A DNA stretch of 64,000 nucleotides from G963663315 sp965214205 (GTDB taxonomy: Bacteria > Pseudomonadota > Gammaproteobacteria > Arenicellales > Poriferihabitantaceae): NCBI GenBank assembly GCA_965214205.1, contig OZ243941.1:1922001-1986000 (forward strand), given 5' to 3'. The notes below the pieces were generated by a model. It made no database searches, had not been told where the DNA came from, and saw only the letters and a program-made list of their open reading frames with translations. Shown here one piece after another: positions 17,512 to 25,949 of this stretch (positions are counted from its first letter, which is position 1; every line of letters starts with the position of its first letter). The translations under genes and the position numbers were made by a program.

Positions 17512-18279
17512 CTAATCCCCAACCAGAGTGCGAACCAGCAGAATCACCGACAGAACCAACAGGACATAGAGGGAGATTTTCCTGAATTTATCGGCATCGG
17601 TTTTCAGGAATCCGGCGGCTCCGAGCGCTGAACCGATGAAAAGAAATGGCAGGAACAGGGCGGTTCGCCAGTATATCATCGGGTCAATCAGGCTCTGTGA
17701 CGCGAACAGGAGTGTAGCTACGCTGTCGGTACCGAGGAAATAGGCAATAATCGAGGCGCGGCCTACGGTTATGCCGACTGGTGACGAGAAGTAGAAAAGC
17801 ACGACCGGAGGGCCTATGATTCCCATGCTGCCATTCAATACGCCTGCTGTCATGCCGACACCGACCGTAGCGGTCTTGCCGGGGACTTTCGCGAGTGAGA
17901 AGCCACGCAGGATCATGATTGCCGAGTACAGGACGACCAGAGCCAGGGCGAGCCGTACGGGCGCAGCCGGTAATGTGGTGAGGAGGTAAATTCCGACCGG
18001 GGTCGCAATCCAGGTGCCCGCAAGTAATAACCCGATGGAGCGCCATTCAATCTTTTTCCAGATTCCGGGCAGAAGGTAAATGCTGGAGGCGACCTCAAAC
18101 ATCAGCACCATCGGCACCAGTTGCAGCGGAGGAAGTACGAGAGAAAGACTGGTCATCCAGAACATGGAAGCGCCGAATCCGGTAAATCCCTTGAGATAGC
18201 CACCGAGGAAAACGCAAACCAGGCAGAAAATCAGTATAGAAGGGGACAGTCCGACTGTGGCAAGAAGCGTGCTTACCAC
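17512..18279 (-). CDS. TauE/SafE-family sulfite exporter-like permease
   Basis: A 255-residue membrane protein of the TauE/SafE (TSUP) family. Members export sulfite, sulfoacetate or other organic anions. The sequence shows eight hydrophobic segments in two homologous halves, each with the Gly/Pro-rich re-entrant motif: GGYLKGFTGFGASM in the first half and TAGVLNGSMGIIGPPVVLFYF in the second, which is diagnostic. The start is a GTG at 18279 with only a weak GGAA upstream. It stands next to a CDF transporter on the same strand but 217 bases separate them. Substrate cannot be deduced. Confidence 0.87.
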   Translation of the reverse strand: MVSTLLATVGLSPSILIFCLVCVFLGGYLKGFTGFGASMFWMTSLSLVLPPLQLVPMVLMFEVASSIYLLPGIWKKIEWRSIGLLLAGTWIATPVGIYLLTTLPAAPVRLALALVVLYSAIMILRGFSLAKVPGKTATVGVGMTAGVLNGSMGIIGPPVVLFYFSSPVGITVGRASIIAYFLGTDSVATLLFASQSLIDPMIYWRTALFLPFLFIGSALGAAGFLKTDADKFRKISLYVLLVLSVILLVRTLVGD

Positions 18280-18496
18280 AATGGGGTTCCAGACACGAAC
18301 CTGGTCAATACCGACTTTACGGCCCCAGGCAAATATGGATAGCTTGTGCTGTATTTATCCATAACTTTACATAACATACATTATGCGAAGTCTTGTTATT
18401 TCAGGAAGACGCCGGGCAGAAAGTCATGCTTTAATCAGTTTTATATAATTAATACAAAATCTTATGGCTTATAGTAAAAGTCATATCGAGAATCAG

Positions 18497-19477
18497 CTAT
18501 TGATCGTTCTTGTCGTTCTCCATATTCCTCAAGTGTGCGATGCGGTTTTGCGCTTCGATAAATATACGAGCCATTTCCGGGTGTTTCTGCTTGATCTCGA
18601 TCTCCAGCTGAGTGATGATTCTCTCCACTACACTGGCGTTGATATAGTCGTAGTCATGGAAATCCAGACTGATGTTTAACAGGACATCTTCCGGCCCCAT
18701 GTGCATGGTCAGGATTTCGTTGATGCTCAAGACCTCTGGACGTCGTCTTACAATCTCCTGAATACTGGAAATCACTTCACGGCTGGCTGCTTCGCCAATC
18801 AGCAACCCCTTGCTTTCGTATGCCAGTAACATGGCGGTGAGGCTCAAGATCAACCCGATCACGATGGATGCCAATGCGTCATAGACCGGGTCGCCGCTCC
18901 ATTGGGTCAGCAACAGACCAACAAAAGCGGCTATCAGGCCCAGCATCGCGGCGCTGTCTTCAAACAATACGGTGAAAACTGTTGGGTCTTTGCTGACTTG
19001 CACGGCTTTCAGGTATCCGAGCTTTCCTTTTCTTTTGCGAAACTCCCTGAACGCGACAGTCCATGCGAACCCTTCAAACACCATGGCAAATCCCAGCACT
19101 ATATAGTTGATATATATATATTTCACCTCTTTGGGCTGATTGAGCTTGCTAATCCCTTCATATAGTGAAACTCCGGCGCCAATGGCAAAAATCAGGATTG
19201 CGACCACGAAAGTCCAGAAATACAATTCCATTCCATAGCCAAACGGGTGACGCTCATCGGCGGGCCTGGATGACCTGCGGATGCCCCAGAGCAGCAGAGC
19301 CTGATTGCCGGTGTCTACAATGGAGTGCACGGCTTCGCTCAGCATTGCGGAGCTGCCGGTAATCGCGGTGGCGACTATTTTGGTAATGGCAATCAAGCCA
19401 TTCCCAATCATGGCCGCTATGACCACCCATTTCGAACTGGACTTGGGTTTCAACGTTCGGATTGCATCTGGATGCAA
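18497..19477 (-). CDS. Cation diffusion facilitator (CDF) transporter
   Basis: A 326-residue CDF-family divalent cation/proton antiporter, exporting Zn, Fe, Mn or Cd from the cytoplasm. Transmembrane helices are visible from residue 18 on. The metal site in helix 2 reads AMLSEAVHSIVDTGNQ, and helix 5 has EDSAAMLGLIAAFVGLLL; the HxxxD/DxxxD patterns are consistent with a CDF but differ from classical Zn-specific HxxxD sites, so specificity is open. A cytoplasmic C-terminal domain with DVLLNISLDF and KQKHPEMARIFIEAQ completes the protein. The start is a TTG with AGGGA upstream. Between it and the TauE-like gene lies an AT-rich stretch of about 220 bases without a recognisable feature. Confidence 0.88.
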   Translation of the reverse strand: MHPDAIRTLKPKSSSKWVVIAAMIGNGLIAITKIVATAITGSSAMLSEAVHSIVDTGNQALLLWGIRRSSRPADERHPFGYGMELYFWTFVVAILIFAIGAGVSLYEGISKLNQPKEVKYIYINYIVLGFAMVFEGFAWTVAFREFRKRKGKLGYLKAVQVSKDPTVFTVLFEDSAAMLGLIAAFVGLLLTQWSGDPVYDALASIVIGLILSLTAMLLAYESKGLLIGEAASREVISSIQEIVRRRPEVLSINEILTMHMGPEDVLLNISLDFHDYDYINASVVERIITQLEIEIKQKHPEMARIFIEAQNRIAHLRNMENDKNDQ

Positions 19478-19527
19478 CGTTTCCCTGTTGCAGTGACTAC
19501 GGTATTCGGGATGATACGGTGTTTCAT

Positions 19528-20235
19528 TCAGATTCCAAGATAAGCCTTTTTAACGTGTTCATTGTCCGAGAGGAAGGATGCCGAACCTTCCAGGGAAATC
19601 TCACCCATTTCGAGCACGTAACCATAATCGGCCAGTTTAAGGGCAAGATCGGCGTTCTGCTCCACTAGTATCACGGTCACGCCCCGCTGATTGATTTCTC
19701 TCAGGAATTCCCCTATCTCCTGAACAATAATGGGCGCCAGACCGAGCGATGGTTCATCCAGCAGCAAAACCCGGGGCCTCGACATCAGCGCGCGGCCGAT
19801 AGACAGCATTTGCTGTTCGCCCCCGCTCAGGGTGCGGGCATGCTGGTCTTGACGCTCAACCAGCCGCGGGAAACGGGAAAAGACTTTTTCCAGTTCCTGG
19901 TTGATTGCGGATTTGTCCTGATGGATATAAGCGCCCAGATACAGGTTTTCAAGAACGCTCAAGTCCTTGAAAATACGACGCCCTTCCGGAACATGGGCGA
20001 CTCCCCTTCGCACAATCGTATCCACGCCCATCCGTTCAATCCGTTCGTCGTTCAGTCTGATCGTTCCGTTGCTTGGTTTGACCAGGCCGGATATCGCTCT
20101 TAGTATGGTACTTTTGCCCGCGCCGTTGGACCCGATCAAGGTGACGAATGCGCCATCATCGACTTCAAAATCAATCCCCTTGAGCGCGGCCACATTGTTG
20201 TATTTGACCTCCAGGTCCTGTATGGACAATTTCAT
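19528..20235 (-). CDS. livF: Branched-chain amino acid-type ABC transporter ATPase LivF
   Basis: The second cytoplasmic ATPase of a HAAT-type (Liv-like) importer. The 235 residues contain Walker A GSNGAGKST, the signature LSGGEQQMLSIGRALMSRP, Walker B LLLDEPSLGLAP and the switch His in ILVEQN form. It is the last gene of the operon livK-like/livH/livM/livG/livF transcribed on the minus strand, starting six bases after livG. Specificity is set by the binding protein, so amino acids, amides or urea are all possible. Confidence 0.93.
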   Translation of the reverse strand: MKLSIQDLEVKYNNVAALKGIDFEVDDGAFVTLIGSNGAGKSTILRAISGLVKPSNGTIRLNDERIERMGVDTIVRRGVAHVPEGRRIFKDLSVLENLYLGAYIHQDKSAINQELEKVFSRFPRLVERQDQHARTLSGGEQQMLSIGRALMSRPRVLLLDEPSLGLAPIIVQEIGEFLREINQRGVTVILVEQNADLALKLADYGYVLEMGEISLEGSASFLSDNEHVKKAYLGI

Positions 20236-20241
20236 CCAGTC

Positions 20242-20994
20242 TCACCCGCTCCCAAGATAGGCGCTGACCACATCGGGGTTGCTCCTTACCTGTTCCGGGG
20301 TTCCCTGGGCCAGCAGGGAGCCAAAATTCAATACGGTCAGTTGGTCGCACAGCCCCATAACAGCTTTCATGTCATGTTCAACCAGTACAATGGTAACACC
20401 GGATTCACGCACCTTGCGGGTCAGTTCCATCATACGGCTGGTTTCTTCCGGATTCATCCCGGCGAAGGGTTCATCCATCAGCAGCAGGCGGGGTTTTGAC
20501 ACCAGCGCGATGGCGATCGCCAGAGCGCGCTGGGAACCGAACGGCAGTTCGGACGCCAGTTGACCCTTGCGCTCGGCAAGCCCCATGAAATCAAGCATCT
20601 GCATGGCGGATCGGGCGGCCTCGCTGCGCTGCTCCCGATCCAGACCCAATATGGCGGAAAAAACGTTGATCTTCATACTATTATGGGAGCCGACCAGAAC
20701 ATTGTCAAAAACACTGAGTTCCTGAAACAGGGTGGCCTCCTGGAAGGTGCGCACAACCCCCAGTTTTGAAATGTCCGAAGGCTTGCGCCCCTTGACGCTG
20801 ATCCCGTTGAACAGGATATCCCCGTCAGTCGGGGCATAAAATCCGGCGATGTTCTTGAACAGGGTGCTCTTGCCAGCTCCATTGGGTCCGATGAGGCCAT
20901 GTATATGGTTCGCCTCCACCGTGAAGCTGACCTGGTTCAACGCGGTCAGACCGCCAAATCTTTTGGTCAGGTTTCTGATTTCGAGAATCGGCAT
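20242..20994 (-). CDS. livG: Branched-chain amino acid-type ABC transporter ATPase LivG
   Basis: A 250-residue ATPase with Walker A GPNGAGKSTLFKNIAG, the LivG-type signature ELPFGSQRALAIAIALVSKP, Walker B LLMDEPFAGMNPEE and switch VLVEHDMKAVMGLCD. Its ATG overlaps the last base of livM, showing tight coupling. It is paired with LivF to drive uptake through LivH-LivM. No unusual residues were found. Confidence 0.93.
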   Translation of the reverse strand: MPILEIRNLTKRFGGLTALNQVSFTVEANHIHGLIGPNGAGKSTLFKNIAGFYAPTDGDILFNGISVKGRKPSDISKLGVVRTFQEATLFQELSVFDNVLVGSHNSMKINVFSAILGLDREQRSEAARSAMQMLDFMGLAERKGQLASELPFGSQRALAIAIALVSKPRLLLMDEPFAGMNPEETSRMMELTRKVRESGVTIVLVEHDMKAVMGLCDQLTVLNFGSLLAQGTPEQVRSNPDVVSAYLGSG

Positions 20995-21962
20995 CAGGAT
21001 TTTCCGGGTTGCCGGTTCCCCTGTCTGAAAATGCTCCTGGCTTTTTGCGGCAGGCTTTCAAGGCCCGCGGGCAGGAACAGGATGGAGACAATCAGCAATC
21101 CACCATAAATCGCCGGGCGGAGTTGATCAAACTCCCTGAACACCTCATCCAGAACGGATAACACAACCGCGCCCAGAATGGCGCCGTAAAAGGTTCTGTA
21201 CCCGCCTACGATAACCCAGATCAGGATAAACACCATAAAACCGATATCAAACTGCTTGGGCGATACAGTACCGATATAGTGGACTTTGAGCGCCCCAGCG
21301 ATGCCGACGAACAAGGAACCGATAATAAAAGCCAGGGAACGATAGTTCCAGGTATTGACACCCACTGACTCTGCCAGCGGAGCTTTCCAGTGAACGGCGT
21401 TCAGGATCAGGCCGATTCGGGATATTTCGATACGGTACAGTATCAACAGGCACAGGGAGACGATAATCAGCGTCAGATAAAAATACGGGATGGGTTCCAG
21501 GAAATCAATGTTCATCAGTTCCGGTGATGGGACACCGGTGATCCCCCCGGTTCCGCCAAAGGGTTTGATGAAGTGGATCCAGCAAAGTCGAATGGCCTCC
21601 CCGGCGGCAAACGAACCGATCAGAAAGTAGAACTGGGTCATCCGGAACAGGGGGAAACACAGGAGCGCGGCAATCACTGCGGCGGTGGCGCCTGCGATCG
21701 GCATGCCAAGCCAAACCGAAACCCCCAGGTTTTTGGTTGCCAGAGCGCTGGAATAAGCGCCGACCCCCATCATCACGGCATGAATGAGAGACCATTCCCC
21801 GGTCAGGGTAACCAGCCGATAACTCACCACCACCAGAACATTGATCACCAGAAAAATCAGGAAATCCTGATGATGGTATTTCAGGAAATGCGGCAGGATG
21901 ACCAGAATGACCAGTATTCCGGCAATTATTCCCCATGTTTTGATGAAGCGGGCGGCGGTCAT
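20994..21962 (-). CDS. livM: Branched-chain amino acid-type ABC transporter permease LivM
   Basis: A 322-residue inner-membrane permease of the LivM family with about nine hydrophobic segments. The family's conserved central region is visible as LILNAVHWKAPLAESVGVNTWNYRSLAFIIGSLFVGIAGAL, containing the EAA-like loop that contacts the ATPases; the nearby YIGTVSPKQFDIGFMVFILIWVIVGGYRTFYGAILGA is also typical. Stop and start codons of livH, livM and livG are within two bases of one another. Confidence 0.92.
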   Translation of the reverse strand: MTAARFIKTWGIIAGILVILVILPHFLKYHHQDFLIFLVINVLVVVSYRLVTLTGEWSLIHAVMMGVGAYSSALATKNLGVSVWLGMPIAGATAAVIAALLCFPLFRMTQFYFLIGSFAAGEAIRLCWIHFIKPFGGTGGITGVPSPELMNIDFLEPIPYFYLTLIIVSLCLLILYRIEISRIGLILNAVHWKAPLAESVGVNTWNYRSLAFIIGSLFVGIAGALKVHYIGTVSPKQFDIGFMVFILIWVIVGGYRTFYGAILGAVVLSVLDEVFREFDQLRPAIYGGLLIVSILFLPAGLESLPQKARSIFRQGNRQPGKS

Positions 21963-21963
21963 G

Positions 21964-22833
21964 CTATTCGCTCACCCTCCGGCCCATGATCCCCGAAGGC
22001 CGGATAATCAGCATCAGTACCATGATGAGCAGGCCGGAGATGGTGGCGATAGTGCCGCTGAAGTAAGTGGTAACCAAAGTATGGAACAACGCGTACAGCA
22101 GGGAGGCAATGACCGCGCCTGACAGGCTGCCAACCCCGCCCACGATGGTGACGATGAACGCGGTGATAATGATATTGTGACCCATGTGCGGATTGATGTT
22201 GGTCAACGGCGCCATCAGGGCGCCGGCCAGTCCCGCCATGGCCGCGCCAATGCCAATCGCAATCATTGAAATCCGGTTACTGTTGATGCCTTGCAGTTCG
22301 GCGGCTTCCCGGTCTTCGGAAACCGCGCGCAGGGACCAGCCCAGTTTCGACCGCGTCAGGAAATACCAGAGCAGGGTTAGCGCGATTACCGAGATGGAAA
22401 TACTGAACACACGCTGGTTCGGTATGTGCAGGAACCCAAACAGGGTCATGGTGCCTTCGAAGGGAGGAGGCACTTGTTTCGATGGTCCGTCGCCGCCCAC
22501 CAGAGTCGCAATCACCTGGAGTATGAACAGCGCTCCGATAGAGCAAATCAGTCCGGCCAGCGGGTCTCCGCGCGTCCGGCGAAACAGGAATCGCTCCATT
22601 AGCAGGCCGATAGCCGACACCAGAATAATGGCGATGACAATGGTCAGCAGGAATGGGACGTTGTTCTGGGCATGCAGCAGCCAGACAGTATAGGCTCCGA
22701 CCATGACCAGTTCGCCGTGGGCGAAATTGACCACGCCCATCACACCGAATATCAAAACAAGCCCAACCGCCGCTAGCGCAAAAAAACCGCTTTGGATAAC
22801 GCCATAAACGATGGACTGAAACAACAGTTCCAA
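21964..22833 (-). CDS. livH: Branched-chain amino acid-type ABC transporter permease LivH
   Basis: A 289-residue permease with the LivH N-terminus (QSIVYGVIQSGFFALAAVGLVLIFGVMGVVNFAHGELVM) and the conserved loop SLRAVSEDREAAELQGINSNRISMIAIGIGAAMAGLAGAL. The start codon is TTG at 22833, strongly supported by AGGAG seven bases upstream; no in-frame ATG would give a full first helix. A stable hairpin lies between it and the binding-protein gene. Confidence 0.92.
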   Translation of the reverse strand: MELLFQSIVYGVIQSGFFALAAVGLVLIFGVMGVVNFAHGELVMVGAYTVWLLHAQNNVPFLLTIVIAIILVSAIGLLMERFLFRRTRGDPLAGLICSIGALFILQVIATLVGGDGPSKQVPPPFEGTMTLFGFLHIPNQRVFSISISVIALTLLWYFLTRSKLGWSLRAVSEDREAAELQGINSNRISMIAIGIGAAMAGLAGALMAPLTNINPHMGHNIIITAFIVTIVGGVGSLSGAVIASLLYALFHTLVTTYFSGTIATISGLLIMVLMLIIRPSGIMGRRVSE

Positions 22834-22850
22834 ATTATCGCTCCTTGCGC

Positions 22851-22870
22851 GGGGAGGGTCTCCCCTCCCC
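22851..22870 (-). promoter_or_regulatory. Intercistronic hairpin between the binding-protein gene and livH
   Basis: On the transcribed strand GGGGAGGG-GAGA-CCCTCCCC forms a perfect 8-bp stem closed by a GAGA tetraloop. It lies between the stop of the solute-binding protein gene and the ribosome-binding site of livH. Such structures in ABC operons often protect the upstream message or partly terminate, giving more binding protein than permease. The fold is visible; the role is inferred. Confidence 0.6.
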
Positions 22871-22885
22871 TGCTCTCGCTAAAGA

Positions 22886-24166
22886 TCAGACAGTGCGTAA
22901 TCCCAGCGCTTTCATGTGCTTGACCAGCACATCCTTGTTGTTCGCGAGCCAGCCGGCCACATCGCCATATTCCTGAATGCGTGCCTTGCCGTCTACGATT
23001 CTGACCACGGGCCAGCGTCCAACCAGTGCATTGTCAAGGCCCCATAACTGGCTGCCCCACCAGTCACCGCCGCCAAACACGAAATCCTGTTTATTGCCGA
23101 GCATAGTCGCGGCAACAGCTTCGGTTTCAACACTGCCGGCAGCCTTCGCGGCTTCGATCCAGTTAAGCAGGATTGCCGGATATTCCCAGGCAACGGCGGA
23201 CCAGTCGTTCGGATGATCCTTTCTGAACGCGGCGTCAAAGCCGGCCGGATCCGGGAAGTTCACGCCCTCTTCCTGCAATTTCGGGTCATCAAAATCCGGG
23301 AACTGGTAGATCGTGCCATTGACGAATTCTTCACTCGTCTTTGCGATAATTTCCTCATAGTAATCCAGCGTGCAGGAAATAATCAATCCCTCATAGCCCT
23401 GATGGAACAACTGCTCCATGATCGGTGTGACATAGAAGCTGGTAGCCATACAGATAATGTCCGGATTCTTGGCAAGCAGGGAGCTGACAACCGGCGCAAA
23501 GTCGGTGATGTCAAATCCGTGCAAGTTGGTATCAATCACCTCGATACCAGCTACTTCGAAAGCGGCGCTGTAGGTTGCGGCGGACTGCAAGCCATATTCG
23601 ACGTCGTTGTTGGTGATGATCGAAGCAGTCTTGGCATCGGGATAGTTTTTCGCCAACCATTCAACCCCGGTCACATTATACAGCGGATGGGACTCGCAGG
23701 TCGCCACCAGGTATTCGGACTCCGGTGTAATATCGCTTGGCAGGAGAGTTGTGGTCAGCACTTTTTTGCGCGTTGCCCACGGCAACACGGCAGCTACCGT
23801 GGACCCGCCCAGCATCATCACCATTTTGGCGTCGTCTTCATTGACCAGTTTCTTGAATCCCTGCACGGCCTTTTCTGTATCGTAGCCATGATCATAGGAT
23901 GCAACGTTGATATCCCAGGTTTCGCCGCCAATGGTGACGCCGCCCGCGGCATTGATGTTATTGGCGATAATTTCGCAGCCGTACAGTCCAGGCAGCCCCC
24001 ACGGCGCATAATCGCCCGTCATCGGAATGTTCATGCCCACGGTCAGGGTCTTGTTCTGGGCAAATACCCGGGTGGGAAGGAGGCTTGCGGTGGTTACAGT
24101 GGCGGCTCCCGCTACTGCGTGTTTAAGAAATTTTCGTCGATTAGCGCGTAATGTTTTAGTTGTCAT
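22886..24166 (-). CDS. Tat-exported ABC solute-binding protein (Liv/amide type)
   Basis: The periplasmic binding component of the Liv-type importer. The N-terminus NRRKFLKHAVAGAATVTTAS matches a Tat signal (RR-x-F-L-K) followed by a hydrophobic stretch and a VFAQ cleavage site. The mature part begins KTLTVGMNIPMTGDYAPWG, the usual type I periplasmic-binding fold opening. The ATG at 24166 is chosen because GAGG lies upstream at normal distance; the longer frame would use a TTG two codons earlier. Total 426 residues. Export folded through Tat rather than Sec suggests rapid folding or a bound cofactor/ligand. The ligand is not predictable from sequence. Confidence 0.9.
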   Translation of the reverse strand: MTTKTLRANRRKFLKHAVAGAATVTTASLLPTRVFAQNKTLTVGMNIPMTGDYAPWGLPGLYGCEIIANNINAAGGVTIGGETWDINVASYDHGYDTEKAVQGFKKLVNEDDAKMVMMLGGSTVAAVLPWATRKKVLTTTLLPSDITPESEYLVATCESHPLYNVTGVEWLAKNYPDAKTASIITNNDVEYGLQSAATYSAAFEVAGIEVIDTNLHGFDITDFAPVVSSLLAKNPDIICMATSFYVTPIMEQLFHQGYEGLIISCTLDYYEEIIAKTSEEFVNGTIYQFPDFDDPKLQEEGVNFPDPAGFDAAFRKDHPNDWSAVAWEYPAILLNWIEAAKAAGSVETEAVAATMLGNKQDFVFGGGDWWGSQLWGLDNALVGRWPVVRIVDGKARIQEYGDVAGWLANNKDVLVKHMKALGLRTV

Positions 24167-24223
24167 AGTCAAATTTCCTCGTCATGATTGTATTGGGATA
24201 ATACGCCACAGGTATATTCAAGT

Positions 24224-25507
24224 CTACCCTGTTTTCCGGAAAACCCGGTCAGCACAGTCGATTGTGTGGTCAATCAGTTCTTCAGCATGGGCGCAAGAGA
24301 CGAATCCCGCTTCAAAAGCGGAAGGCGCAAAATAGACGCCCAACTCCAGCATGGCGTGGAAAAACTGATTGAATCGCGCCTGATCGCAAGCCATTACATC
24401 CTGGAAACAACGGACAGATTGGCGGTCCGTGAAAAACAGTCCGAACATGCCGCCAACCTGGTTGAACGTCAACTCCACTCCATGTCGTTCAGCCGAGTCT
24501 GACAGGCCGTTGACCAACCGGTCGGTTTTCGCGGAAAGATTTTCGAAGAATCCATCCGCGCAGACTTTTGCAAGGGTCGCCAGGCCGGCGGCCATCGCTA
24601 TCGGGTTGCCGGAAAGGGTGCCCGCCTGATAAACCGGGCCATCCGGAGCCAGACAGGCCATAATGTCTGCCCTGCCGCCGAACGCGCCAACCGGCAACCC
24701 CCCGCCAATGACCTTTCCCAGAGTCGTCAGGTCACCGCGGACACCATACAGCTCTTGCGCCCCCGCGGGACCCACCCGAAAGCCCGTCATCACCTCATCC
24801 ATGATCAATACGCTGTCATAACGGTCGCAGATATCACGTAATCCCTGTAGAAACCCTTCTACAGGAGGCACGCAGTTCATGTTGCCGGCAACCGGTTCCA
24901 GAATGACCGCCGCAATCTGGTCGCCAACCCGCTCAAAAATCGAGTGGACTGAATCTGGATCATTGTAGGTCGCGGTCAGGGTATGCTCAGCCATTGCCGC
25001 CGGCACTCCCGGAGAGGTGGGGACTCCGAAAGTCAAGGCTCCGGACCCGGCTTTCACCAGCAGGCTGTCGGCGTGGCCGTGGTAACAGCCCTCGAACTTC
25101 AGTATCTTGTCACGTCCGGTGAAACCGCGCGCCAGGCGAATCGCGGACATGGTGGCTTCAGTGCCTGAATTGACCATTCTCAGTTTGTCAATCCACGGCA
25201 TCTGCTGACAAATCAGCTTCGCGAGTTTGGTTTCAAGGGTCGTGGGCGCTCCAAAACTCAGGCCCGAATCACATTGATTCTTGACCGCGTCGATCACATC
25301 CTGGTCCGCGTGACCCAGAATCATCGGCCCCCAGGATCCCACGTAATCAATATATTCGCGGCCATCTTCCGCATAAATCATGGCGCCCTTTGCCTGCCGG
25401 ATGAACACCGGGTCTCCGCCGACGGACTTGAAAGCCCTGACCGGAGAGTTGACCCCTCCGGGCATGAAGTCTCTGGCCTCAGAAAAAAGCGCTGAATTCG
25501 TTGTCAT
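24224..25507 (-). CDS. hemL: Glutamate-1-semialdehyde 2,1-aminomutase
   Basis: Converts glutamate-1-semialdehyde to 5-aminolevulinate in the C5 pathway to heme. The 427-residue protein has the PLP lysine in TTLGKVIGGGLPVGAFGG, the cofactor-binding NSGTEATMSAIRLARGFTGRDKI and the substrate-side GCYHGHADSLLV. N-terminal FMPGGVNSPVRAF is diagnostic for HemL over other class III aminotransferases. Active-site residues appear intact. It is oriented with rpmE and rho upstream on the same strand but separated from rpmE by a terminator. Confidence 0.96.
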   Translation of the reverse strand: MTTNSALFSEARDFMPGGVNSPVRAFKSVGGDPVFIRQAKGAMIYAEDGREYIDYVGSWGPMILGHADQDVIDAVKNQCDSGLSFGAPTTLETKLAKLICQQMPWIDKLRMVNSGTEATMSAIRLARGFTGRDKILKFEGCYHGHADSLLVKAGSGALTFGVPTSPGVPAAMAEHTLTATYNDPDSVHSIFERVGDQIAAVILEPVAGNMNCVPPVEGFLQGLRDICDRYDSVLIMDEVMTGFRVGPAGAQELYGVRGDLTTLGKVIGGGLPVGAFGGRADIMACLAPDGPVYQAGTLSGNPIAMAAGLATLAKVCADGFFENLSAKTDRLVNGLSDSAERHGVELTFNQVGGMFGLFFTDRQSVRCFQDVMACDQARFNQFFHAMLELGVYFAPSAFEAGFVSCAHAEELIDHTIDCADRVFRKTG

Positions 25508-25520
25508 TTATTCAACCCCT

Positions 25521-25554
25521 GAAAAAAGAAAAGGCGCCCGGAAGAAGCGCCTTT
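25521..25554 (-). terminator. Intrinsic terminator after rpmE
   Basis: On the minus strand AAAGGCGC (25554-25547) pairs with GCGCCTTT (25537-25530) around a nine-base loop, followed by TTCTTTTTTC. This is a conventional Rho-independent terminator at the end of rpmE, 14 bases upstream of the hemL start codon. Confidence 0.8.
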
Positions 25555-25597
25555 AGTTATCCACCACGAGCATCGGAACCAGCAATCTGTCATCCGA

Positions 25598-25801
25598 TCA
25601 TGCTCGCTGGTACCGGTTCTGGAACTTGCTGACACGACCGGCGGTATCAATGATTTTCTGCTTGCCGGTATAGAACGGGTGGCATTCAGAACAGATTTCC
25701 ACATGGAGATCATTCGCCATCGTGGATTTGGTCTCAAAGCTGTTGCCGCACGCGCAAACCACCTTTATATCAGCGTATTGGGGATGTATTTCAGGTTTCA
25801 T
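25598..25801 (-). CDS. rpmE: 50S ribosomal protein L31 (zinc-binding type)
   Basis: Large-subunit protein L31. The C+ (zinc) form is shown by VCACGNSF and ICSECHPFYTGKQK, giving four cysteines. The ATG at 25801 yields 67 residues beginning MKPEIHPQYADI, which matches the family start; an in-frame ATG at 25822 would add seven residues (MKHLKII) and neither has a clear ribosome-binding site. A terminator follows. It is 148 bases downstream of rho, same strand. Confidence 0.93.
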   Translation of the reverse strand: MKPEIHPQYADIKVVCACGNSFETKSTMANDLHVEICSECHPFYTGKQKIIDTAGRVSKFQNRYQRA

Positions 25802-25949
25802 GATGATTTTCAAGTGTTTCATGTATTGGTTTTTTCGGTTCGGTTATGCGAATCAAACCGGGCGGCGATAATATGAGAATTGAACAGTTAATTCAAGTTT
25901 TATGCCGCTTTCGTTCAATTCCGTTACCGGCGCCTGACGATATGGATTC

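Noticed and set aside
18280..18496. AT-rich gap between the TauE-like and CDF genes checked for a small gene or RNA
   Set aside because: No open frame with a start signal, tRNA-like fold or terminator could be supported.
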